DNA of 64,000 bases from the NCBI GenBank assembly GCA_030762935.1, contig CM060897.1, positions 113,456,176-113,520,175 on the forward strand, written 5' to 3'. Numbering within the stretch: position 1 is the stretch's first letter; every line of letters starts with the position of its first letter. This document shows positions 1-10,854 of this stretch, one piece after another. Source of the stretch: Hymenopus coronatus (taxonomy: Eukaryota > Arthropoda > Insecta > Mantodea > Hymenopodidae). The translations under genes were made by a program, and so were the position numbers. The notes beneath the pieces are model-generated. The model was not told the origin of the DNA. It was given only the letters and a program-made list of their open reading frames with translations, and did not search any database.

Positions 1-139
1 TAGCAGTTCTTGAGCAAACATACAATTTTAAACGAAATAATGTCTATTTACATCAACAAACTTTATGTAGCGTAAATTAGAATGTCACTTGCTTTGTCGC
101 AGGATTCTGGTGCAACCTTATTCTGGAGAACTCTTATTT

Positions 140-832
140 TATTTTTAGAGGAAAGTCCGCGCGCGCGCGTTTCCGTATATCCGTGAACAAGATACATCAA
201 AAACGAAAACTCGGTAAAATACCCAATTTGTATGATGCGACACGACGATGTCTCCCCAAACTACCTTTTACATGGAACAAAATTGAAATTGTTTATTTTC
301 TCAAAAAATGACTAAATATTTTTATTCAAATAATGTACTTATATTAAAGATATTTACATGAAAATAAAATTTATAGCTTGAATTTTCTAGCAATAGCGTC
401 CAAAAACCTCTTCATTCTGGATGAATGTTGTATACTGGTAAACCGTAAGAGATAGACAAAATCGTGCTACATAAAAAAGCAGATGTCTTTAAAACACACT
501 TTATGAAATACTCTTTGTTATGATAGCTAACCATTTCCAGACATTCCATTAGCTTCAGTTTTAAACTACTTAAATGTTTCTAATACGGAATTTGTTTAAC
601 GCCTGGCCTTGCAAATAAATGGCCTGCAACCACATGAAAACCAGATTTTAAAAGAAATGATTGTCACTTTAGCCAAGTATATTTCTTTATTTCCCTTCTA
701 CTTACAAGAAAACGAGTAATAAGACCATTTCTGCTAACGTTTATCTCGATTAGTATGAAACAAAGAGAAGAATAGCTTCTTTTAACAATATGTGGAGAAA
801 GTCATGTGAATTTAACATATCAGATTTCTAAA
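140..832 (-). mobile_element. R850 copy M1 (minus), hairpin end missing
   Basis: Diverged minus copy of the 850-bp R850 family described at 4441-5294. Seen: a short CG-alternating run (158-170) where other copies have the AC/ACACGG minisatellite, the 'caaaaacgaaaa' segment, a shortened remnant of the internal palindrome, the 'taaaccgtaagagatagacaaa' type block, and the left terminus at 803-832 (agaaagtcatgtgaat...catatcagat). The hairpin end is missing upstream of about 140. No coding capacity. Confidence 0.75.
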
Positions 833-1423
833 ATGCTTCACGTGGCTCATTTTTATTGCAACAAGAAATTTGACAATGAGCATAAAAGCCAGAATTTTTA
901 AACATTGAAAAAATATCACAATGGTTTAGTATAAGCAGTAGTAATTTCAATAATATATCTCACATATTAATGGTTATCTAAATTTAACAGTTATAGAACC
1001 TTAACATCTACTACCCCTCGAGTAACCTTATCATGCAAAAAGTGACCCAGAGACTGTAGGAGCGAGAGGGAGGAGAGAAGGTAGGGTGAGAGAGAGGTGG
1101 GGTGTAAATCTATAAGCAAAGATTACCACATTATTTTCATGGTTAAAATTTTTTTAAAACAAAATACTTTATCAATTAAGTTCACCAGACTATAAATGCA
1201 TTTAGCTCACTTTATTTAAAGCCAATTCCCTGCTTAAGACCAGGACACATAATCATAAGTAATAGTAATTTTAACATAGAACTGAATTCAGCAAATTAAA
1301 ATTCAAATAGTAGGAGAAGGTATCTTATTTTTTTTGAAAGATTAGATGTTAAATTTATTTATTCCGGCCTCTATCATCCATCCACCTGTTTACTCAGATC
1401 TCTCTTTCCAATCGCCAAAAATG
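833..1423. other. Unassigned AT-rich spacer with a GA-rich patch
   Basis: No reading frame or repeat family is recognisable. A purine-rich patch (about 1050-1100, gagagg/ggagag repeats) lies inside. The rest is AT-rich with no structure that I can name. Confidence 0.5.
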
Positions 1424-2312
1424 AATTACTCTCTCTACACATACTATGTACACAGTGCATAGACAAGGTATTGTTATGTGCCCAAAAATTCGATATCGAT
1501 ATTTCACCGCAAATGCATGTTTTGGTACCCCCTGCAACAAAAAGAGACATTTTTAGAAAAATTTCCGTGTGAGTATGTGTGTATGTATGTGTGTGTGTGT
1601 GTGTACGCGCGTGTGTCTTTGGGCAGTATAGCTCAAAAACGAAAAGTCCATTAAATTCCAAACTTGACATGTAAGTTCACTACTTCCCAAGGGTACGACA
1701 CAAAGATTTTCAAGAAAATTTCCCCACCCCCAACTACCCTTTACATGGGAAAAAGTTTAAAACTTTTAATTTTTCAAAAATGACTTTAACGATTTTTATT
1801 AATATATCTTATATTTAAGATATTTAAATGACAACTCAAATGTATATTTTGCATTATCTGGTAACATCCTTGGACGTCTTTATTTTGGATGGATTTTGAT
1901 AAATTTTGCATAACTGGTAAACCGTAAGAGATAGACAAAGACTTGTTACACCAAAATCGAAAAATGTAGATCTTCTTAAAAGACACGAGTTATGCAATAT
2001 ACATTTTTTCAGCGGAGTTGACCGTTTTCGAGATATTTCGAGATATTGTTATTGGTTTCAGCTTTAAAATAATTTACTTTTCTCATACAGAAACTTGCCA
2101 ACTTCTAGCCACGCAAAGAATCAATCCCATGGCAACCACATTTTAAAGCATTTGTCGGTTTAGCCTAGTGCATTCCTTTAGTTCTCTTCTACTTATTAGG
2201 AACTAAGTACCAAGTCCATTTCTGCAAATGTTTATCTCAACTGAAGTAGAACAAGCTTATTAACAATAATTTGTTACATAAATGAGAGAAAGTCATGTGA
2301 ATAGAAAACATG
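1424..2312 (-). mobile_element. R850 copy M2 (minus), near full length
   Basis: Starts with the terminal hairpin (ctctctacacatactatgt / acacagtgcatagacaagg), then the 'cccaaaaattcgatatcg' block, a TG-rich minisatellite at about 1565-1617, the internal palindromic region, and the left terminus 'agaaagtcatgtgaat' at about 2285-2312. An AC/TG-rich open frame across it is repeat translation, not a gene. Confidence 0.85.
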
Positions 2313-2325
2313 TGTTTTTTTTATT

Positions 2326-3254
2326 TTCTCTAGCACGCATGTGCAATGTACATAGTAGGTAGAGGAGTATTGTAGTCCACCCAAAAATTATATATTGATA
2401 TTTTACCGGAAATGCATGTTTTGGGAACCTTGCATCCAAATAAGAATTTTTAGAAGAATGTCCGTGTGTTTGTCTTTGTGTGTATATGTCGACAGAAACT
2501 TAAAAACAAAGAAATGGCTAAATCCCAAACTTCATATTTCAGTTTAGTGTCTTCCAGGGATACGATAGGAAATTTTGAGCGAAATTCTCCGACCGAACTA
2601 TCCTTCTCAGTCTCCGTGGTTGAGTGGTTGGTGAGCTGACTTCTCACCTGGAGGTCCCTGGTTCGGTTCCCGGCTGGGGTGGGGAGTTTTTCTTTAACCA
2701 GAATTATGCCCTATCCCCCACAGAGTCTGGCAGTATGCATGTGAGAGTGAATGTGTGTGTGTGTTTAATGATACAAAATGATAAACCTAATGGCAATAGC
2801 CTTTGCGATTAGATGAGTATTTCACAAGTCAAAGCCCCCGATATGACCATAGGAGTTAAAAGGGCCTATACAAATGAAACAATAAAAAAACCCAAAAAAC
2901 TCTTTAAATAGAAAAACATATAGTTTATTGCATATACGTTTTTATGAAATTAATCATTTCAGAGCTGTTATTGGTTTTAGTTTTAAACGAAAAATCTTTA
3001 TTTGTTTCATATTTTTTGTTGTAGTCTTGGTCATTGAAAAGGAACTGAATTCCAATATCAATCAAATAGATTATAAGGTTTAAATGTCACTTTACCTTTT
3101 CCCTTATTTCCTTTTTAACTTACTACGAAGTAAGTAATAAGTAATTTCTGGTAATGTTTATCTTGATTAGATGAAGTAGCTAAACAAATACTTTGTTTTT
3201 GCAAGAATAGTTGTTTGTAGAACAAATAAAAGGTCATGTCAATGGAAAACATCA
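2326..3254 (-). mobile_element. R850 copy M3 (minus), interrupted by a SINE
   Basis: A second minus copy begins 14 bp after M2 with its own hairpin remnant (tctctagcacgcatgtgcaa). Homology stops at about 2605, a tRNA-derived SINE follows, and homology resumes at about 2920 with the 'acatatagtttattgcatatacg' block. About 250 bp of the expected body is missing, so the SINE insertion came with or was followed by a deletion. It ends 'aaggtcatgtcaatggaaaacatcagatt'. Confidence 0.8.
2606..2905 (+). mobile_element. tRNA-derived SINE, family A (copy 1)
   Basis: The head resembles a tRNA: box A-like 'tggttgagtggttgg' and box B 'ggttcggttcc', then 'cggctgggg'. The body ends in a block (gcccccgatatgaccat...gttaaaagggcctata) shared with the copy at 16692. 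It ends in an A-rich tail near 2880-2905. It lies inside R850 copy M3. SINEs are transcribed by RNA polymerase III and moved by a partner LINE; the partner is not identified here. Confidence 0.75.
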
Positions 3255-3301
3255 GATTCCTTTTGTCTGATAATTTAAACTGCGTTTTGTAATTCAGGCC
3301 T

Positions 3302-3346
3302 ATTTATTATTGTTATTGTTATTATTATTATTATTATTATTATTGT
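3302..3346. repeat. (ATT)n microsatellite
   Basis: Nearly pure tat/tta/att repeat of about 45 bp with a few tgt interruptions. Confidence 0.95.
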
Positions 3347-3894
3347 ATAAGTCACTTCTAAACACAAAGCGCTATAACTATTATAATATTTGAGATAAAT
3401 AGGCAAACAAGTTTATTGGGAAAAAAGGGATTTGGTTGTCTTTTGCTTTTCTTGTCACTTCACAGTTAAAATGGGTACAATTTTGTTCAATAAAACTTTA
3501 GTAACTTTAATTCATACTGCTATAATTAGCTGTAAGTTACAAATACGAGTATAACTTTCTAAATACAGTATCCACTTGATTCATCGATATTATGAATACA
3601 AGGTCTGAGAAAATTTAGAACTCTTAACCATTTAAGTGCAGGCTAATGTTTCATTTGTAAGGTTTAAACAAAGTGGCCGCCTTGATCTTCAGATCTCAAT
3701 CATACCGATTTTTGGTTGCAGTGTTACCTTAAAGTACCAGTTTTCCTGACACATCCAACAACCCGACAGCAATTGAAAGACGCTATCTCGAAAAAAATTA
3801 CTAAAATTCCACAGCATCATTTGTAAAATACTGTATAAGGAATCGCAGGAAGAATGGTTTACATTGAACAAGAGAACATAGGACACCTTCTCAA

Positions 3895-4110
3895 AGTTTT
3901 TTTTGGACGCAAAAATCCTTAGAATGGATTCTTTCGGAAGGGAAGTAAAACCAATGGTTCCGTGTAATATTTATTTGCACGTAAAAGAACCCCACACCTT
4001 GAAACAAGAAGGTTCCTGAACAAAATATTCGGCCAGTTTGCACCCGTAAATTATGATTTCGTCCTGCAGAGCCTTCTGTGGGCATAGTAGCGAACTCAAA
4101 CTAAAAATTC
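3895..4110 (+). mobile_element. SINE family D, 5-prime truncated fragment
   Basis: 'tttggacgcaaaaatcctta' followed by '...ttcggaagggaagtaaaacc' matches the reverse complement of the SINE-D copy at 14280-14560 (ggcgtaaaaatccttag...cgaaagggaagtaaagcc). The tRNA-like head is absent. Boundaries are approximate. Confidence 0.55.
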
Positions 4111-4440
4111 AAAACCGATCATCATGGAAACGTCGTAACGATGCCCTGTACTGCACTTTGGAGATACAGGAAGCACGTATATTGTTTGCCCAGTGTTAGA
4201 ATTCTTTTGTTTTATCTTATCTCAAATATTGTAATTTAATGGTTTAAAGTTGGAGGTGGCTTTCTAAAGATCCTGTATATCCTTAGGTATCATTTCATTT
4301 TTGGTTGTTATACATATATATAGAATTATAGAAATTTGTGTTTGACTAAACAATTAATAAACATCAATATACAACGCCTAAAATGTTCTACAGAAATGAA
4401 CAAATCGGGAACATGCTAAGCTTAGTGACATACAATAAAA

Positions 4441-5294
4441 ATCTGATGCGTTCCATTCACATGACTTTCTCTATATCACTGCAACAAATTATTTACTTCA
4501 TCTAATGCAGCAAAAATTAGCAGAAATAGTCTTATTACTTGCTTCCTTATTAGTAGAAGCGAAATAAGGGGGTACCATAGGCTAAAGTGATAGTCAAAAG
4601 CTGGTTGCTCTGCTACTGAAGTTCCTTTGTTTGTATGGACACGAGTTCATAAAGTCCTGTATGATAAAAGTATAATTCTTTATAGTTGAAAAAAAAAAAA
4701 ACAAGGAATATCTTAAAAACAAGCAACTCCGCAAAAAAATGTAAATAACATAAATTGTGTATTTTAAGGTGCTCTATATTTATTGTGCGGTAAGCTTTTG
4801 TCCATCTCTTACGGTTTAGCAGTTATGCAAAATTCCGTAAAATTGACCGAGAATAAAGTAGTCTTCAGAGGCTATTCCCATAAAATCCAAAATATACATT
4901 TTATTTGTCATGTAAATATCTTTAATATACGATATTTTAATCAAAATCGTTAGAGCCATTTTTTAGAAAATCAAAATTTTCGAAAAAAGTTCCATGTAAA
5001 GGGTAGTTTGGGGTGGGGGGACTTTTCTCAAAATCTTCGTGTCGCATCCCTGGAAGATACTAAACTTAAATACCAAGTTTGGTATTTAACAACTTTTCGT
5101 TTTTGAGTTATCGTGTTCACTGACACACTGACACACGGACACACAGGCACACACACGGACCTTTTTCTGGAAATACTTTTTTTGGATACAGGGGACCCTA
5201 AAACATATATTTCAGGTGAAATCTCGGTATCGAATCTTTTGATGGAGTGCAATACCTTCTCTATACACTATATATAGCACGTATAGAGAAAGTA
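4441..5294 (+). mobile_element. R850 copy P1, full length: reference copy for the family
   Basis: Plan of the family as seen here. The left end TCTGATGCG..CATTCACATGACTTTCTCTATA can form a small ATGTG/CACAT hairpin in most copies. A non-coding body follows (conserved 'tccatctcttacggttta' and 'taatcaaaatcgttagagcc' blocks). Then come a palindrome (AAATACCAAGTTTGGTATTT, about 5069-5088), 'cttttcgtttttgagttatcgtg', an acac/acacgg minisatellite (5112-5160), and a conserved right block ending in a long imperfect hairpin (ttctctatacacta / tatagagaaagt, 5250-5294). Left ACTTTCTCTATA is the complement of the right TATAGAGAAAGT. No ORF is conserved between copies. The subterminal inverted repeats, 3-prime hairpin and minisatellite resemble Helentron-associated HINE/DINE elements; that class is inferred. 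Confidence 0.85.
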
Positions 5295-5300
5295 AAAAAA

Positions 5301-6150
5301 CTGAATTGTACCATTCACAGGACTTTCTCTATATCCCTGCAACAAATTATTCTTAAAAAGCTTATACTTCTATTTACTTTATGCTAATCAGAAGAATTAG
5401 CAGAAATTGTCTTATTAGTTGCTTCCTTGTAAGTAGGAGCGAAATAAGGGACAACCATAGGTTAAAGTGATAGTCAATAACTGGTTGCTATGTCAATGAA
5501 GTTTCTTTGTTTGTACGGATAGGAGTTGACAAGTTCCTGTATGAGAAAGGTATACGTTTTTCATAACAGAAACCAAAAATAAGTAATGTCTCAAAAACGA
5601 CGAACTCCACGAAAAAAATGTTTATAACATAAATTGTGTGTTTTAATGTGCTCTACATTTTTTGTGAAGTAAGTGTTTGTCCATCTCTTACGGTTTAGCA
5701 GTTATTGAAAATTCAGTAAAATTCATCCAGAATAAACTACCCTTCAGAGGCTATTCCCAGAAAATTCAAGATATACATTTTATATGTCAGGTAAATATCT
5801 TTAATATACGAAATTTTAATCAAAATCGTTAGAGTCATTTTTGAGAAAATCAAAATTTTCGAAAAAAGTTCCATATAAAGGGTAGTTGGGGGGTGGGGGA
5901 ATTTTTTTCAAAATCTTAAATTCCAAGTTTGGTATTTTACCGAATTTTCGTTTTTGAGTTATCGTGTTCACAGACACACGGACACACTGACACACGGCAC
6001 ACGGCCACAGTACCTTTTTCTGAAAATACTTTCTTTTGGATACAGGGGACCTTAAAATATATATTTCCGGTGAAATCTCGGTATCGAATCTTTTGGTGGA
6101 GTGCAATGCCTTCTCTATAGACTATATACATAGCACGTATAGAGAAAGTA
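5301..6150 (+). mobile_element. R850 copy P2, full length, tandem to P1
   Basis: Begins 7 bp after the end of P1 in the same orientation, so the two form a head-to-tail pair. It lacks about 30 bp next to the internal palindrome (the 'cgtgtcgcatccctggaag' block) that P1 keeps. The left and right ends are both intact; the right hairpin is 'ccttctctatagactatatacatagcacgtatagagaa'-like at 6105-6150. Confidence 0.85.
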
Positions 6151-6838
6151 AAAATGAACTGTGCATGAAGTATGAGTATTTCAGACATCTTCGATGGAGA
6201 ATTAATATTCCACAGCTTTCGCTGCTTTTATTTTTTCACAAGTGTCAGTTTTACATTCAACGCTCCTTTCTCCGATCCCTTTCAGGAGCTTACTTCGAAA
6301 CTGGCGTTTAAAGAGGTCGTTTCTTCCCCAGTTTAACCGACAGCCACCATTCTTTCGTAAGCAAGGTGACTTTCCCCGCGACAAACACTTTCTGAGGAGG
6401 GCGGCCTTTATGTCATCTTAAAATTCATCAGCGGTTCTGCTAAAGTTGCGAGTGGGTCGTGAAGTGAATTTCATTTCCATAACTAGCCTATTTCCATGGC
6501 CGGTATACTCTCTTCTAGGGGGGTAGACTTCAAGTTGTAAAAAGGTGTTTAAGGAGTACTTCTTCCTTACCCTTATATACGACTTCGAAAGGCGAAGTTT
6601 AGAAAGAAAGAGTGAGACTTTACAAGAAAAGGAAACCTCTATAGTTTCAAAACTTTTTGCCTCAGTAATTTAATAGGTCTGTTCCTTATTCTGGAAGCCC
6701 AACGGAGATTTTAACGGCTAATTTTTATACCATCTGCGTAGCACAGAATTTTAAATCTTCTATATTTCAGAGCTGATGAAAACGTTTAGATTACTAGCAT
6801 TTCTTCGGGACTATTAGTATTGTCTTATAAAAGAAAAA
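6151..6838. other. Unassigned sequence
   Basis: Somewhat richer in GC than its surroundings (6260-6600). No ORF with a recognisable domain, no tRNA-like box and no match to the repeat families in this window. Confidence 0.5.
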
Positions 6839-7280
6839 TCAGACGTGTTCCATTCACATCATTTCTCTATATCTCTGCAACAAATTATTGTTAAAAAACT
6901 TATTCTTCTATACTTCATGTGAATTGAGATACATATTAGCAGAAATGATCTTAGTACTAGATTCAACACCTATTTTGATTTTTGGACATCCTAAAGTCTA
7001 GATTTTAATTCTCTCAGGATTTGGAATAATTTCCCATGTAATCTCTCACGAAAGAGATTAATTTACCTCACGAAAGAGATAAAAAGAAGCATTCGGAAAT
7101 TATGGTATAATTTGAGCTATATCAGCTATTGATAGGAGAAAGGAAATAAGGGAATACATTAGGCTAAACCGATAGTCAAATGTTCTAAAATGTAGTTGCG
7201 TTGGGATTGAAATCCGTTTCTTTGCGGGGTCAGGTGTTGTCAAGTTCCCGTATGAGAAAAGTTTAAGTATTTTAAAGTAG
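6839..7280 (+). mobile_element. R850 copy P3, left half only, with a roughly 160-bp insertion
   Basis: Left terminus and first 130 bp present, then about 6970-7130 is foreign and carries a 15-bp direct repeat (ctcacgaaagagatt...ctcacgaaagagat). Family homology resumes at 'aggaaataagggaatacattagg' and stops near 7280, where the minus copy M4 begins. Confidence 0.7.
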
Positions 7281-7282
7281 TA

Positions 7283-7707
7283 CAATGTTATAGAAGATAT
7301 TGCATTCCAGTAAAAATTCCATACCGAGATGTCACTGGAAATAAATATTTTAGAGTCCCCTTAATCAAAAACAGCAGTTTTGGAAAAACATGTCTTGTGT
7401 GTGTCTGAGAACAGGTTAACTCAAAACTGAGATGTCGGTTAAATACCAAAATTCATAGTTAAGATCAGTATACTCCAAGGATGTAACAGGGAGATTTTCA
7501 AGAAATTCCCCCTTCCAAAACTATCCTTAATATGGAAAAATAGTTCGAAAATTTTATTTTGTCAAACATATTTCTAACAGTTTTGATTAAAATACCGTAT
7601 ATTAAAATATTTACAGGACAAATAAAATGCATGCCCATTTTGAATTTTATGGGAATAGCTTCCGAAAATCTCTTCATTCTGGATGATTTTTGCATAACTG
7701 GTAAACT

Positions 7708-7774
<67 letters not shown>

Positions 7775-8089
7775 CTACACAGGAATATTTTTTGACACAT
7801 AATTTGTGTTATATACATTTTTTTCGGTGTGAGTTTTAAAATACATTTTTGTCATACGGGCATTGCAAAGAAACGTATTTCAAACGCATAGCAACCAGCG
7901 TTTAAAAGATTTGACTATCGCTTTAATCTAGTGTATTCCCAAGTTCCCTTCTCCTGACATGGTAGGAAGTAATAATATCATTTCTTCTAATTTTATCTCA
8001 AGTAGCATAGAGTAGATAGAAGAATAAGCGTTTTAATACTAATTTGTTACAGAGAGGTAGAGAATGTCATGTGAATAGAACACATCAGC
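7283..8089 (-). mobile_element. R850 copy M4 (minus) with expanded (GA)n
   Basis: Begins close to the 'gtattgcattccagtaaaaattccatacc' block, so the outer hairpin arm is degraded. The position that reads 'accgtaagagatagac' in other copies has expanded into a (GA)n run (7709-7771). It ends with the left terminus 'gagaatgtcatgtgaat' at 8061-8089. P3 and M4 abut in opposite orientation. Confidence 0.75.
7709..7771. repeat. (AG)n microsatellite inside R850
   Basis: About 31 uninterrupted AG units, grown from the 'aagagatagac' stretch of an R850 copy. It explains the poly-Ser/Leu reading frame across it, which is not a gene. Confidence 0.95.
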
Positions 8090-8146
8090 TTTGTTTCTTT
8101 TAAAGTCAATGGAATCTTTAATCGACTATATAAGTATTTTTTTAAA

Positions 8147-8540
8147 CAAGACAACCGAGTCAGGTGTCTCAGGCGTTTTTCTGGGATTGACATTCGGGAG
8201 GTCGTGGGATCAATTACGCGCAGCCGACCTCCCTGACCCATAGGTTTTTCGGAGGTTTCCCGGGTCACTAGGTGAATGCTAGGGATGATTTCTCATGCCA
8301 CCGGATATCCTGTCCTCCATTTCATCCGTTTGGTCTTTCTTTTAGGTTTTAAGTGTCATCGAGGGCTAGAAATGATTGCGCCTTGGAAACTCAGCTCTCG
8401 GCGGCAGATGCACGGGATTCGTCGGTATAATCAGGGGCGTTTCCTAGAGCTCACCGCGTCATGATGAATTGCTTTGGAACTGTTAGGGACTTTCAATGCT
8501 GCCCTCTGTAATTAATTTCATCTCATCGTCTCCTCCCGGG
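8147..8540 (+). mobile_element. Putative SINE, family B
   Basis: A block more GC-rich than its surroundings, beginning 'acaaccgagtcaggtgtctc' with a box B-like 'ggtcgtgggatcaatt', then 'ggaggtttcccgggtcac' and 'ctcagctctcggcggcag'. It looks like a long tRNA-derived SINE. This is the only copy in the window, so the family cannot be tested internally and the ends are approximate. Confidence 0.45.
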
Positions 8541-9251
8541 GTCTGATATACAAAAAGCTTAATCATTGGCAAAAGTGCGAAATTCTCTCCGAAATATTAC
8601 ACTACACTATACAAGACAAGCTTCTCTTTTGCATTCATTTATAACTTGTATATTGAGAAACAAAATGCATATTTCAAATTATTTTTACAAAAAATTGGAC
8701 ATGTTTTCCGTTTCAAATCATCGATTCAATTCATTTTCAATGAATATTTAAAATATTACATGTGTACACACACCTATCACTCGCATGCAACCTACCTGTT
8801 AGGATAAAAATTGGGCAAAGCATAAGGTTGGACTGCCAGACTAGTTAAATATTCCTCTCCCTGCGGTGACATACTCTGTACAAGGTAATGAACCTTTTAT
8901 AAATATTTATTTAACTTTGCTCTTCATTGATATTCTCCAGCACAATAATTAGCATTTGTGTTGCGTCAATTAAATCTCCACATGGACATTATGTGACACA
9001 AAATGAAAAGACAAGTGATATGTTGATTATCCATCATTTAAACGCTGTCATGTTACATTAATGCCAACAACTTATTTTTGTTTTCACCACGCAATATTTA
9101 ACATTAAAACTGCCAACCAAAGGTGCATAAAAGACTCCCGTTTCGGAAATATTTTATCTATATTACATTTGAAATGCACTATCTCTTTTAAGGAGACACA
9201 GTTATGAAAATTGAAAAACGTAAAGCTTTTGTTGGATTTGTTTCACATTTT
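8541..9251. other. Unassigned AT-rich sequence
   Basis: I see no gene, repeat family or structured element between the SINE-B candidate and R850 copy M5. Confidence 0.5.
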
Positions 9252-10092
9252 ATTTCCTCTAGCACGTATGAATACATACAATGTATGTAGTAAGTAGAGA
9301 AGGCATTGTATTTCACTAAAAATTCCATACCGAGATTTCAGACTAAGTATATGTTTTCAATCCCCTGAATCCCCCCCCCTTAAAAAAGGCAGTTGAGAAA
9401 AGGTCAATGTGGGTGTTTATGGACAGAATAGCTCTAAAATGAAATAGTCCTTAAATACCAAATTTAGTAGTTAAGTTTAATATCTTCCAAGAAAACGAAA
9501 CGCAGATTTCCAACAAAATCCCTCTCCCCAAACTGCCCTTCACATGGAAAATATTACAAAAAAATTAGACTTAGTCAAACATTACTAATGATTTTGATTA
9601 AGATACTGCACATTTAAGTATTTACATGTCAATTAAGTTTTGTGGTACTAACATCTTGAGACTTCTTGATTCTGGATGACTGTTGCACAACTGGTAAACC
9701 GTAGTATAAAGGATTGACAAAAACTTACAACACACAAATGTAGATCTCGTTAAAACACCCATTTTATGTTTTAAACATTTTTCCGTGTAGTTAGCTTTTC
9801 CCAAGATATTCGTTGTTATTGTTTTCTGTTTTAAAATACTTATATCTTTCTCATACGAGAACTTGTCAACTACTGGGCACGAAAAGAAACGGATTTCAAT
9901 CCCATAATGACCATATCTTAAAACATTTGAATATCGATTTATCCTGGTGTATTCCCTAATTCCTTTCTGCTAGTAAGGAACAAAGTAATAAGGCCGTTTC
10001 TGCTAGTATATATCTTGATTGGCATGAAGTAATTAGAAGAAAAAGCTTATTAACAATATATGTTACCAGATGTAGAGAAAGTCATGTGATAT
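9252..10092 (-). mobile_element. R850 copy M5 (minus), near full length
   Basis: Hairpin end 'ctctagcacgtatgaataca...tatgtagtaagtagagaagg' at 9252-9303, an eroded minisatellite (aatgtgggtgtttatggac) near 9402, and left terminus 'gtagagaaagtcatgtgat' at 10073-10092. Nine consecutive C residues at 9371-9379 are private to this copy. Confidence 0.8.
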
Positions 10093-10104
10093 TCTATTTT
10101 CTAG

Positions 10105-10676
10105 CTATCTCAAAAATGCTCAACTCCACGAACAAAGTCTATATAGTATACTTTATGTGTTTTAATAACCTCTACATATTTACCAGTTATGCAAAATTAC
10201 TCAAAATGTATCTATAATAAAGATAATCATTGGAGGCTTTCCCAGAAAATTCAAGATATACCTTTTATTTGTTATGTAAATATCTTTAATATACGATATT
10301 TTAATCAAAACCGTTAGAGCCATTTTTGAGAAAATCAAAATTAAAAAAAAATTGGCCATGTAATTGGTAGTTGGGGTTGGGGGATTTTCTTCAAAATGTT
10401 CGTGTCGTATTCTTGGAAGATACTGAACTTAAATATTAAGTTTGGTATTTAATGGACTTTTTGATTTGAGCTGTTCTACCAAAACACACACACACACATA
10501 CACACACACACACACACACACATCCATACTGTGACAGACAAACTCGGACATTTTCTTAAACTCCTTTTTTTTTTTTTTTTTTTTTGGATTCACTGTGTCT
10601 CGAAACATATATTTTTGGGTGGAATGCAATACCTTCTTTACACACTAAGTATTTAATAGCCCTAGAGAAAATAAAG
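10105..10676 (+). mobile_element. R850 copy P4, left end missing
   Basis: Family homology starts mid-body at 'tatctcaaaaatgctcaact' and runs through an (AC)n minisatellite (10482-10523) and a T-run (10565-10586) to an eroded right end 'ccctagagaaaata'. Confidence 0.75.
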
Positions 10677-10740
10677 GATTCAAAAAAATAATTTATATGT
10701 TGTTTTTTGATAGAATTAGGCATTTCCAAAATATTCCTAT

Positions 10741-10849
10741 TTGCTTTCTCTAGCCCGTATCTGCAATATATGTACATAGTAAACACAGAATTAATTATAT
10801 CGCAACTAAAAATTCGATACCGAGATTTCATCGGAAACACATGTTTTGA
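10741..10849 (-). mobile_element. R850 fragment (minus), hairpin end only
   Basis: About 110 bp: 'ctttctctagcccgtatctgcaatatatgtacatagtaaac' then 'aaaattcgataccgagatttc'. It is cut off where copy P5 starts, in opposite orientation. Confidence 0.7.
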
Positions 10850-10854
10850 GAAAA

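Larger units (their letters stand above)
3255..4440. other. Unassigned sequence with microsatellite and SINE-D fragment
   Basis: Apart from the (ATT)n run at 3302 and the SINE-D fragment at 3895-4110 I see no repeat family or gene. Short reading frames here (for example minus 3689-3886) have no recognisable domain and sit in AT-rich DNA. Confidence 0.5.

Noticed and set aside
1374..1670. 98-aa open frame with His/Thr repeats
   Set aside because: It is translation of the TG/AC minisatellite inside an R850 copy; the frame is not kept in other copies.
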